Shown here: positions 16,601 to 25,506 of the stretch, piece after piece
Layout: each line of letters begins with the position of its first letter
Numbering within the stretch: the first letter of the stretch is position 1
The notes under the pieces: generated by a model
What the model was told of the DNA's origin: nothing
What the model saw: only the letters and a program-made list of their open reading frames with translations
The model's database searches: none
Position numbers and translations under genes: made by a program
Virus record (IMG/VR): IMGVR_UViG_3300020463_002440
Coordinates: 62,001-126,000 of that record
DNA length: 64,000 bases
DNA from: a virus
Direction: 5' to 3' (one strand)

Positions 16601-19600
16601 ATAATTCAAGAATGTATGATAACCACTTTGTTGTGAAGCATTCCAATAGGAAGTACTTGCTGGATTTATATAGTACCCAGTATTATTTAGATCGTAGAAT
16701 ATCGGTGCTCTAAACGAACCTGATGTTTGTACTAAGTTACGACTATTTTGAATATATGAATCGTATGTTAGTCTCCATGCCTGAGTTGGGAAACTATCGT
16801 TACCGCCAATAGCAGCATACCAACCAGTTTGACCGCTACCCCAACCGCTTGCATACTTATATAAACCAGTATTAAGATGAGTTCTATAACCTGAATTATA
16901 TAATGCAGTTTGGTGAGTTAATGGTAAGTATACATTAGATGTACCAACATTGTAATCTCTGTTTCTTGTTGAGATTGGAGCATTAGTTAAACCACTTAAA
17001 CTTGTTGAATCGTATTTCTGTGGATTATCAACATAGAAGATTGCATTTGAAGTTAATGTACCAGCAAGTGTTAACGCATTTAAGTTTGAAGTACTTGCCG
17101 GGTCAAGATAATAACCAGTGTTTTGACGATCATAGAATATGTTAGCACGGAATGAATTAGATGCATAAGTATTACCATCCATCATTGCTTGGAAAGGCCA
17201 ACCTTGAATACTACCAGTTGCTGCACCGTGTTGACCTACATAGAATCCTGTTGAACCTGTACCGTTATTATTATTTGAGTCAAGGTTAAAGAAGATGTCA
17301 TGATAAGAGTTAAATCTTAAATCATCTGTTACACCGCCACCATTATCTCTTGATGAAATACTGTGATAGTCAGAATCGTTTCCGTAGAATGTAATGAAGT
17401 CACCACGATCTCTCATATTGAGTCTGTCAACTGTGACCGTTCTCATTGAAGCATCACCTTGGCCTGAACCAAAGTAGTATGCTGTATTTTCACGTTCGTA
17501 GAATATGTTAGCTCTTACATCATTCATATACGATACACTAGCAAAGTCACCGTAGTAAGCTGTATTATTTCTATCATAATAACGAGTAGCTCTTATATCA
17601 CCACCAACATATACCGCACTTGTATTATACCAAGCAAGGTAAATGTTGTTTCCGTTTTTAGCGTCTAAATGCAAGTTACCATTTGTAGAAGAAACTGTTG
17701 CATATGATGTTGTCCATCTACCGTTACCGCCTACTGCAAGATATTCGCCCCAACTTGCATTAGGCCCGTGTAATGTTCCACCTCTTACTCTTATTGCCGA
17801 ACCAGATGTTGAATTAAAGTCAGCATAATAACCTGTATCATTTGAATCATAAAAGACTGGAGCTCTTAGTGATGAACCTGCTTGTAAATTATTATTAACA
17901 AATACGTTACCAGAACCTAATGGGTCTGAACCATTATTGATTGACATGACCTGAGTTGCCATGTTATAATCATTATAGAATCTCATACCTTGGTAAGAAG
18001 CATTTGCACCAAACTTAATACCTGTGTGGAATGCAATTCTTAAATCAGGATAAGGGTAAGTCCAAGAACCACCTTCACGGAAGATTGCATAAGCTGTACT
18101 TTGCCCACTAGCAAAATATAAACCAAATTGGTCGTCTTGTGAAACAGCATCGACGTGCGCAAATCTTTGTGCCTTAACAACATTCATTACTGAAGTTGAA
18201 GCAAAGTCTCCGTAGTAAGCAGTGTTGTTTGTATCATAGAAGATAGGTGCTCTTAATGATCCACCAGCAAATAAGTAATTAGGAACATATACAGTATTAT
18301 TTGATCTTGTCTGCAATGTTTCATAACGAGTACCTGCTGTATTCGTATTATAGAATGTCATATAACCGTTAGTGTCAAATCTCATGTAAGCCTGACCATG
18401 AGAAGTATTTGGTCGACCTAAGTAATATTGATTTGTACCACCATTGAGATTATTATCAACATTATAACCGAAGCCTGCACCAGACCAAGTTCTTCCTGGT
18501 TCTGATACCCACATCTGTAATGGTATTTCACCTTGTCCTGCTCCATTATTTGCGGCAGGTAATGCCAATCTTATTGATGTGTTACCATGACCTGCACTTA
18601 CATCTAATGTCTTAGTGCTGTTGGCTGATCTTGTTCCAATTCCTAATCTTAACACCTTACCATTATTAGCAGGATCTAAATAATAATTAGTATCGTTGTA
18701 GTCGTAGAATAATGCAGCTCTTGCATCTCCACCTTCAACATATAAGTTATTACCACCTTCAACTCTAACGTGTGTATCACCTTTACCTACTGAGAATAAT
18801 ACAGTACTTAAGTCTTCGTTGTTGTATATACGAGTACCACCATAGCTTGGCTGAGCACCCATACGAATACCAGTATGCCATCTTAAATCAAGCTTGGTAT
18901 AATTACCACCGTAATTTTCTAAGTTTGTACCGATGTAATAGTTGCCTACAGCATTACTATCTCCACCACCAAACATTAACCTTGTTGAACCAACTGAGTT
19001 ATATGGATTGTTTGAGAAGTTACCACCAATTACAACATAGCCTGCAGTTCTTAATGTATTAAGTGCAGATTCACTTGCTGGGTCTGTATAATACGAAGTG
19101 TTATTTGAATCATAGAAGATTGGAGCACGTGATTGTCCTCTATGCCACATATATGTATTGTTTAATCTATATCTTTCAGCACCGCCTGCTAATAATCTTA
19201 GACCGTAAGTATGAGATGTACCCATACGAATATCCATACCGTATTCAGTAGCTGAACTACGGTTCTTATTAATTACTACTCCCCAATCATTATTTGTGGT
19301 TGCAGTGAAGTAAGCAGTTGCATCATTACTATTTTGTCTACTACCGCCATCGACAACCAACTCTTGCATTGTTTGTTTTACAGTATTAGAATTAGATGCA
19401 GGATCGTTATAGTATGCAGTGTTTCCTCTATCGTAATAAATGTTAGCATCTATACGATCAGCAGTAATATCATCAACTGATAGATCACCCGTTATTGTTG
19501 CGTCACCACCAACAATTAAATCATCGAGTAATTGAAGATCATCAGCTAATAAGTTAGATTCAGCATTACGTCTCTTCAACATAATACCGCCATACTCTCT

Positions 19601-22600
19601 TAAAGCACCACCTGCGTTATAGTTAAGTAATATTCTTATTCTTACATAATGTACACCACCACCATCAGACCCATTATATGGAGTATGAGATGTTGGCATT
19701 GTTGTATGGTTTCTTAATGTTTCCCAGTTTGTACTTGTTCTGTTTGAACCACCAACTACGAAATATGTTGTACCTGTATTACCTGCGATTGGTTTCTTAT
19801 CTTTATCAAATCTCTCAACACCGTAGTATAATAAACCACCAGAGCCTGAAATAAGTCTTGTTGATATTTCACCATATATTTCTTCACCAGGAGAAACAGG
19901 AATATAATTTGAATAGAAGTTTCTATATGCAGATGATCTTAATACATATCCACCTGCGAAAGGACCATCTCCTTTAATATATTCACTTGTAGTTCCTGTA
20001 AGAAAGTTTTCATTAGCGTCAATGTTTTGTATTACCCTTGCTTCCATATAAGGGGTCATATCGAATAGAACAAGATCTGCTCCACCTGAACCGTATGCTG
20101 GGTTCAATGATATGTTTTCATTACCACCATTTAGTTCAAAGTTACCTGCAGAAACTGAACCTTGGAAATATGCGTTACCATTATCGAGATCAATACTTGC
20201 TCTTACATTACCTGAACCTACAAATACTAATTCATTTGGATTAGAAGTACTGAAGTGTGAATAAGCAGGGTTAGTATTACCTGCCCACATAATACCCCAG
20301 TTAGTAGCAGTTTGCCATATCCAATGAGTGTAATCTTGCGCTCTCAATAATATGTTAGCATTACCGTTGCCTGAAGTAGTGAATCCTAGTCTGTCATATA
20401 TACCATTTGTTCTAAACGCAGTACTTGTATTACCTGATCCTTGATTAGAGTAATAAGCAGTATTATTTGAATCATAATAGATTGGAGCACGCATTTGGTT
20501 AATTGCTTCAAAGTAACCGCTTCGAGTTGAAGCCTGTTCTGAACCATTATAATATAATTCTACTTCAGCATTTCTTCTAGCTAGGACTGCCCATTTGTTA
20601 TCAATGTCGTTGTAGATACCGGCATTGTTGGTGCCATCTGACATAAAGTTCCATTGACCATTAATAGAATAACCGGCCCAACCATTTTTAGCACCGCCAA
20701 CTTCAACTGTTCCATAATCACCTGATGCAGCATCCATGTAATATGTTGTTGCATGATTGAAGTAATATCTTAAGGCTTGAACTAAATTAAATCTTGATGT
20801 ATTATTTGGATCTACATAATAGCCTGTATTATTTGAATCATAAAAGATTGGAGATCTTATTTGATTATTAGCAAGGAAGTATCCATTTTCTGTTCTTGCT
20901 TGTTCTACATTGTTATATAGTAATCTGATAGCAGCTTGACGATCTGCATACATAAACCAATGATTATCTACATCGTTATAGATACCTGTTCGGTTTGCAT
21001 TATCGTGCATGAATACAGAACGACCACCAATTGAGAATCCTTCCCAACCACTTCTTCCACCGCCGTCGACCATTAATGAACCATAAGTACCAGTTGGTTC
21101 TGCTAATACAACTGCATTACCATCAAGAGTAATTGTATCCATTCTTGATGAGCCGGCTGGATTTACATAATATGCAGAGTTATCTGAATCATACAATATT
21201 GGTGTATGAATATTTGTATCAACTTTTAGAGTACCAAATATTTGAGACTTAAATGAGTTTCCTGTATATGATCCCCATCTTTGAACTGCTGCCCATGATC
21301 CTGTACCAATTGTTTCTGATAAGTAAATCGGTACTCCGCCACCATGGTCAAACTTATGGAATTTATGAGCCCAGGTATTACTGTTGTAATTACCTCTCAT
21401 CATTAATCCGTTAGTACTTGAGTTTGCACCACCTGCGTTTTCGTTACCAACATTAATATTCATATACTGTTGATAAGAAGTACCTGCTGGGTCAGCATAG
21501 TATGTATTGTCGTCTGCATCGTAATAACGGCTAAAGTAAGCATTGCTACCAGTTACATTACCTGAGAAGTTACCAACTTGAGCATATATGTTAGACCAAC
21601 GATAAGTAGATAAACCTAAATTACCAGCATTATTTTGTCTAGGTATTAATGATCCACTGCCTGCTCCATTTTGTTGTGCAAATACATAATGAACATTATT
21701 TTCTGAAGAATCAAATAGCATTGCCAATTCAGCACCAGTAGTAACTGAATTGTCGGCATGGAATACTTTAATAGAAGCTTGTTGTTTTCCGCTTAATCCT
21801 GGAAGTTCACCGGATTGGTCGGTCATTGTAATGCCGACACCACCACCATTACTTTGTTTTTGTAATTCTATACCTGAGCCGTAAACTTCAAATTTATTTC
21901 TTGCTCTTACTGCTGAATTAGTTACTTTAAATCTTTCAGTACCGTTAGTATCAATTTTAACAGTATCGTTACCTGAGAAACCAATTAAAGTATTTGTATC
22001 TCCACGATGTCTTATATAATCATCAAGATCAATAGTGCTTAATTGTGAGTTACCATCTGGGTCAGCATAGTATGCTGAATTCTGATATGAATAATAAACA
22101 TTACCATAATATGAACCTTGTGTATATACATGTTTATTATTTCTTGAGCGGAGATATGTTGTATCAAGCATATACCAACCGCCACCCCAACCGAATCCTA
22201 ACTCTTCATCTTTAAGGAATGTTGATGTGCCACGACCAATTACAATAGCATCGTCATTACCTGCTAATTGAATTGAACCGCCTATGTGTAATCTGTTTGT
22301 TGTAAGTGCTCCACCAACTACTGGAGTATTATCACCTACCGTATATGTTGGAGCAGTTGAGTTTGCGATCATAACGTTTCCGCTATCATCAACAATTAAT
22401 GCTTCACTTGCACCTGATGTCCAGAATCCCCAATTAGTTCCTGATCCTAAAATGTTATAGATATTTCCAGAACTGTCACCGCGAATCGTTGCTCCGCTTG
22501 CAGCACCATCAGTTCTAAATTCTATAAATCTATTTCCATCATTAAATGGATTACTTCCAGCATCAATTCTATTAAGATACATTAATGCATATGTACCTGA

Positions 22601-25450
22601 ATAGTTACCACTAATTGCTACAGTTGTACTTTGACCTCCAGCTATATCTGCAGGACCTGCTAATGCAATACCTCCGTCTCCACTAGTATCACTATAACGA
22701 GCATAATCAGAAATATTATGAATACGAACACCACCAGCAAATGTTGCTGCTAATCCTGCATCAGCTGGATTTACATAATAGCTAGAATCTTGTCTATCTG
22801 CAAACTTATCTGCAGTGACTGTGCCTTGAACAGTAACAGGTGTATAGAATGTTGATAACGAATTATTAATATCTAAACGAGCATTACTTCCTGTAACAAC
22901 TCTAAAGCTATCGTTACCTGGGAATCCTATATAAGTATCAGTATCACCACGATGTTTAATATATGTATCAATGTCAATTTCTGACATCTGAGAAGCAGAC
23001 GCAAAGTCGCCGTAATAGTTTGTGTTATTACTATCGTAATAGACAGGTGAACGCATTTGATTAGTTGCTAATGCGTATGTGCCATTCACAAGGAATCGTT
23101 GATTTCCACCTGCGACAAATTCAATTGAATTGGCTCCATCAAAATGAATGAAAGTATCAGTATCTCCGTCGTGAATAATCTCACCAACTAAACTGATATC
23201 ATTAACTCTTGATGTGGCTGCAGGATCTAAATAATAAGTTGCGTTTTGTGCATCGTAATATCTTGAAGCATATAAGTTCGGGAATATACCATCAACCGTA
23301 CCTGTAATGTTTGTTCCATTAATTTCAAATCTTTGAGTACCTGCTGTCGTAAAGATTATATTGTCAGTTGAATTAAATCCAAAGTAAGTATCAACATCAC
23401 CGTTATGTTGAATGTAATCCTCAATACCAACACGATTTAATACTGATGTTCCATTAGGATCAAGGAAATAGCTATTGTTATCAGCATCTAGGAATCTTGA
23501 AGCAGATAAGTCACCACTGAATGTACCATCTACTGCTGTAATATTTCCACTTACATCAAGATTACCTGTAATATCTACACCAGTATTTTTAACTAATACT
23601 CTTTGTCCTCCACCCGTTACGATTTCAAATTGATCTGCTGCAGCAAAATTTAAATATGTATTAGTGTCACCATCATGAATGATTTCACCAACTAAGGATA
23701 TATCATTAATAACTGAAGTACCTGCTGGGTCAACAAGATATGTATTATTATCTGTGTCAATAAATCTTGGACCGTATACATCAACCGATGCTGTAACTGC
23801 TGAAGGAGTAATTGTTAATCTATTTGCACCACTTGAACCAATAACGACTGTATCTTCTGCACTGAATCCCATATAGGTATTCGTATCACCATTGTGACGA
23901 ACATAATCGTCAATATCAATAGTATTCATTACTGAATCACCAGCAGGATTTACAAGATAAGAGTTATCATCTCCGTCTACAAATCTTTGTCCAATTACAT
24001 CGGTTCCTGCCGTGACAGTTGTTGCTGCTGATACTGATGTTCCTGCATCTACTGAACCTGCTGTTGCTGTAATGTTTCCAGTTGTTGCTGTAATATTATT
24101 TTGTGCAACAATACTATCGCCTGCTGTTACATCGTCTCCTGCAGTTACATCACCAACTGTTGCTGATATATTTCCTGCGGATGCTGTTATGTTTCCAGAT
24201 GTTGATGTAATATTTTGAGCAGCTGTTACATCGTTATCTGCTTTTACATCTCTGCCTGCTTCAACATCTCTTTCAACTTCGAGATCACCATCACCGTCTG
24301 ATTTCATTGCCCAGTTGGCTGAAGAATTTAAAAATCCTATTTCACCAGCTGCTTGATATAATGTTCTATTGATTCCATTACCATCAAATATGATTTGTGC
24401 AGGACCTGCATTATCTCCAATTGTAAGATCACCTTCAATTGTTATATTACCTGTGGCAGTATCGTCTGCATCACTACGGAGGAATTGAGATCCTTCTAAT
24501 CCATCAACAGTATCAGCATCAAATCCATTTCCTGAACCTTCGTCTGCAGTTGTAATGATTCGACCAATGACTTGAGAGTTTGCCTCCAACTGCCAATAGT
24601 CTGATGTTTCATTCCATACAAGTTTTGCGTTAGCAAGAATGCCACGCTCAACCTCAATACCGCCATTCTCTGTTGGTGTTCCGCCTGTATAATTTGCATT
24701 AAGAGTAATAATATTATCAGAAAGTAATATCTCTTCAGTATTTACATAAGTGGTATTACCTGAAACGGTGAGATTACCATCAATGACTGCATTACCATCA
24801 ACTTGTAAATTTTGTTGTGTTCTAAGCAATGCTTTAAATAATGCACCTTGGTCAACTGTAAGAGTACCATCAATTTGTGCATTTCCATCAACATTAATAT
24901 CTTGTGAGAAAGTAATTGTTCCTGCTGCAGTATCAGCAACATCGGATCTTAAGAATTGGCTTCCTTCTAAACCATCAACGGTATCAGCATCAAGTCCGTT
25001 ACCTGGACCTTCATCAGCTGTTGTAAGAATTCTATTACCTTCAATTGTTGTTGAAGAAAGACCTGTAAAATCAGTTCCTGAATTTGTGAAAGCTAATTTA
25101 TCAGTACCTGCATATTTTATAACAACTCCATTGGTACTATCACCAATAAGAATTGCATTGTCTTGACCAGGATTTGTTATTAAATAATCGCCTGCAGAAG
25201 GATTGCGAACTTGAAGCGAATCAGAATCACCTTCAAATTGTGCAACGATAGTGGAGGCAGATGCACCTCCTGAATTTGTAACTTTAAGTGAAGCGGTACC
25301 GGCCACAGCCTGTGATATCGACGTTTGACCTGTTAGTTTTGATGTTCCTGTGACCTGAAGTTTTTCGCCCGTATCGGTAGTGCTACCTATTACAGCGTTT
25401 TCAGGAGTCAAGAGTCCATTCTTGACTATAAATTTTTTATCGTTTGCCAT
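13607..25450 (-). CDS. Giant modular tail fibre, 3947 aa, with C-terminal S74 intramolecular chaperone
   Basis: The ATG at 25450 (MANDKKFIVKNG, GGGGAG ten bases upstream) is preferred to the in-frame GTG at 25459. The N-terminal about 400 residues contain DADTVDGLEGSQFLRSD repeats and a VSGNTTYVNTEEILLSDNII module shared with the next fibre. The bulk consists of about 25 copies of a (R/I)(F/Y)YDxNNTxYYxDPAxTSxxN motif spaced roughly 80-150 residues apart, alternating with variable beta-rich segments. Near the C-terminus two long segments are near-duplicates (DNA about 14600-14976 and 15463-15845). The last about 129 residues are a Peptidase_S74 chaperone: Ser3819 and Lys3824 (SDRRRK) form the Ser-Lys pair, followed by GLIAQEVEPIVPEVV and a terminal coiled coil. 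S74 domains trimerise fibres and then cleave themselves off. Probably a receptor-binding fibre. Confidence 0.88.
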   Translation of the reverse strand: MANDKKFIVKNGLLTPENAVIGSTTDTGEKLQVTGTSKLTGQTSISQAVAGTASLKVTNSGGASASTIVAQFEGDSDSLQVRNPSAGDYLITNPGQDNAILIGDSTNGVVIKYAGTDKLAFTNSGTDFTGLSSTTIEGNRILTTADEGPGNGLDADTVDGLEGSQFLRSDVADTAAGTITFSQDINVDGNAQIDGTLTVDQGALFKALLRTQQNLQVDGNAVIDGNLTVSGNTTYVNTEEILLSDNIITLNANYTGGTPTENGGIEVERGILANAKLVWNETSDYWQLEANSQVIGRIITTADEGSGNGFDADTVDGLEGSQFLRSDADDTATGNITIEGDLTIGDNAGPAQIIFDGNGINRTLYQAAGEIGFLNSSANWAMKSDGDGDLEVERDVEAGRDVKADNDVTAAQNITSTSGNITASAGNISATVGDVTAGDDVTAGDSIVAQNNITATTGNITATAGSVDAGTSVSAATTVTAGTDVIGQRFVDGDDNSYLVNPAGDSVMNTIDIDDYVRHNGDTNTYMGFSAEDTVVIGSSGANRLTITPSAVTASVDVYGPRFIDTDNNTYLVDPAGTSVINDISLVGEIIHDGDTNTYLNFAAADQFEIVTGGGQRVLVKNTGVDITGNLDVSGNITAVDGTFSGDLSASRFLDADNNSYFLDPNGTSVLNRVGIEDYIQHNGDVDTYFGFNSTDNIIFTTAGTQRFEINGTNITGTVDGIFPNLYASRYYDAQNATYYLDPAATSRVNDISLVGEIIHDGDTDTFIHFDGANSIEFVAGGNQRFLVNGTYALATNQMRSPVYYDSNNTNYYGDFASASQMSEIDIDTYIKHRGDTDTYIGFPGNDSFRVVTGSNARLDINNSLSTFYTPVTVQGTVTADKFADRQDSSYYVNPADAGLAATFAGGVRIHNISDYARYSDTSGDGGIALAGPADIAGGQSTTVAISGNYSGTYALMYLNRIDAGSNPFNDGNRFIEFRTDGAASGATIRGDSSGNIYNILGSGTNWGFWTSGASEALIVDDSGNVMIANSTAPTYTVGDNTPVVGGALTTNRLHIGGSIQLAGNDDAIVIGRGTSTFLKDEELGFGWGGGWYMLDTTYLRSRNNKHVYTQGSYYGNVYYSYQNSAYYADPDGNSQLSTIDLDDYIRHRGDTNTLIGFSGNDTVKIDTNGTERFKVTNSAVRARNKFEVYGSGIELQKQSNGGGVGITMTDQSGELPGLSGKQQASIKVFHADNSVTTGAELAMLFDSSENNVHYVFAQQNGAGSGSLIPRQNNAGNLGLSTYRWSNIYAQVGNFSGNVTGSNAYFSRYYDADDNTYYADPAGTSYQQYMNINVGNENAGGANSSTNGLMMRGNYNSNTWAHKFHKFDHGGGVPIYLSETIGTGSWAAVQRWGSYTGNSFKSQIFGTLKVDTNIHTPILYDSDNSAYYVNPAGSSRMDTITLDGNAVVLAEPTGTYGSLMVDGGGRSGWEGFSIGGRSVFMHDNANRTGIYNDVDNHWFMYADRQAAIRLLYNNVEQARTENGYFLANNQIRSPIFYDSNNTGYYVDPNNTSRFNLVQALRYYFNHATTYYMDAASGDYGTVEVGGAKNGWAGYSINGQWNFMSDGTNNAGIYNDIDNKWAVLARRNAEVELYYNGSEQASTRSGYFEAINQMRAPIYYDSNNTAYYSNQGSGNTSTAFRTNGIYDRLGFTTSGNGNANILLRAQDYTHWIWQTATNWGIMWAGNTNPAYSHFSTSNPNELVFVGSGNVRASIDLDNGNAYFQGSVSAGNFELNGGNENISLNPAYGSGGADLVLFDMTPYMEARVIQNIDANENFLTGTTSEYIKGDGPFAGGYVLRSSAYRNFYSNYIPVSPGEEIYGEISTRLISGSGGLLYYGVERFDKDKKPIAGNTGTTYFVVGGSNRTSTNWETLRNHTTMPTSHTPYNGSDGGGVHYVRIRILLNYNAGGALREYGGIMLKRRNAESNLLADDLQLLDDLIVGGDATITGDLSVDDITADRIDANIYYDRGNTAYYNDPASNSNTVKQTMQELVVDGGSRQNSNDATAYFTATTNNDWGVVINKNRSSATEYGMDIRMGTSHTYGLRLLAGGAERYRLNNTYMWHRGQSRAPIFYDSNNTSYYTDPASESALNTLRTAGYVVIGGNFSNNPYNSVGSTRLMFGGGDSNAVGNYYIGTNLENYGGNYTKLDLRWHTGIRMGAQPSYGGTRIYNNEDLSTVLFSVGKGDTHVRVEGGNNLYVEGGDARAALFYDYNDTNYYLDPANNGKVLRLGIGTRSANSTKTLDVSAGHGNTSIRLALPAANNGAGQGEIPLQMWVSEPGRTWSGAGFGYNVDNNLNGGTNQYYLGRPNTSHGQAYMRFDTNGYMTFYNTNTAGTRYETLQTRSNNTVYVPNYLFAGGSLRAPIFYDTNNTAYYGDFASTSVMNVVKAQRFAHVDAVSQDDQFGLYFASGQSTAYAIFREGGSWTYPYPDLRIAFHTGIKFGANASYQGMRFYNDYNMATQVMSINNGSDPLGSGNVFVNNNLQAGSSLRAPVFYDSNDTGYYADFNSTSGSAIRVRGGTLHGPNASWGEYLAVGGNGRWTTSYATVSSTNGNLHLDAKNGNNIYLAWYNTSAVYVGGDIRATRYYDRNNTAYYGDFASVSYMNDVRANIFYERENTAYYFGSGQGDASMRTVTVDRLNMRDRGDFITFYGNDSDYHSISSRDNGGGVTDDLRFNSYHDIFFNLDSNNNNGTGSTGFYVGQHGAATGSIQGWPFQAMMDGNTYASNSFRANIFYDRQNTGYYLDPASTSNLNALTLAGTLTSNAIFYVDNPQKYDSTSLSGLTNAPISTRNRDYNVGTSNVYLPLTHQTALYNSGYRTHLNTGLYKYASGWGSGQTGWYAAIGGNDSFPTQAWRLTYDSYIQNSRNLVQTSGSFRAPIFYDLNNTGYYINPASTSYWNASQQSGYHTFLNYGIGVTGTYTSTRLQLVFAMGAAYRPSSNGASTANMYGIGWSHPNAGSIGGANQLNDHGMLIINNGSFRAAISSRAVFASDIRSPIFYDWNNTGYYVDPAASSQLSAVYANNWFRPQGSTGVYWQDYGYGIRSAGGEGNPYGNISTYNTGRNGWSGYGIGTRWTLMSTEGNNWGMHDNTRSWNFYYNGSYHRFYYGYVYSGESFRAPIFYDLNDTGYYMNPNGDSNWQGLTARGQAMIGLQGHTRNGAISNYGRRPNITSDTNYWTGAKGWGRIDFNTVANWGSGFLDTWSNPGNQPSGTSHWVGVQAYHYSNGSARYGWQMVGGPITNLRFRSSWSGFRAWRTIPMLDENSGNGGSMYAGRYYDSNNTAYYGDFASTSVMNVLDIRGEIYNDGWFRNDNGGRGLYSTPYGRHFYAAGTSYWHLDGGSSSGGLIIYDRYNSSQGSSTGRRGYLYYDSSGFGLLNSSGGWAVRINPGSSYTEIYRNLYVGTDVRAPIYYDRNNTGYYFNGASAHSTRFEGVSNRTMAYISQPGHTRNSGEYYRARPRITSNTDYWTGSMGWGRQDMNVVSTWGSGFIDSWSNPPNQPSGTSHWVGVQAYHYRNSNTSGYGWQMVGGPITNLRFRSSWSGWRSWRTIPVLDENSTNGGSMYAGRYYDSNSTSYYTDPASTSNMNQVRAYVFDFNGTGSNSGRAISSYPYELFQTSGSWSYPYPALRINYHVGLDFGANPSYQGMRFMNDYNSNTVRFQINGGSSYTYANTWLQVGGGGVGIYDGYNGAHFFPNNQTSYGSWAIYGSRSGWYGLSWPQPTWDPHLMFDSNGSGGIYLQGGGRWVYYHSRGNNCLGVGSSATRSGYRMQVNGSLWATGNVVAYSDRRRKENIQTIENALDKVLQLRGVTYTRKLAEWEDERDNSFLSTQMGLIAQEVEPIVPEVVTYDEEDDEYGLDYPKMVGLLVEGIKDQNAIIKSKEETINNMQKDIDILKEMVYNMQSIMENSSNGTN
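14600..15845 (-). repeat. Near-duplicate ~125-aa segments in the giant fibre distal region
   Basis: Two segments, about 14600-14976 and 15463-15845, encode closely similar sequence. Both contain WTGxxGWGRxD, GTSHWVGVQAYHY, GWQMVGGPITNLRFRSSWSG, RTIP(M/V)LDENS and GGSMYAGRYYDSN. They are about 870 bp apart. The DNA is diverged at third positions, so the duplication is not recent. This is consistent with a repeated domain near the receptor-binding end. Confidence 0.75.
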
Positions 25451-25498
25451 TCGGTTCACTCTCCCCAGATAGGCGATTTAAATTATATTGTACTGTTT

Positions 25499-25506
25499 TA
25501 TTTATC
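25499..25506 (-). promoter_or_regulatory. Probable late promoter box, GATAAATA
   Basis: One-base variant of TATAAATA on the minus strand, overlapping the stop region of the 1143-aa gene and about 49 bp before the giant fibre ATG. Position matches the other late boxes. Confidence 0.5.

Noticed and set aside
23679-25166. Val/Pro/Ser-rich plus-strand frames opposite the giant fibre
   Set aside because: Composition is the mirror of Asp/Gly/Thr/Asn-rich fibre codons; no start-site evidence.
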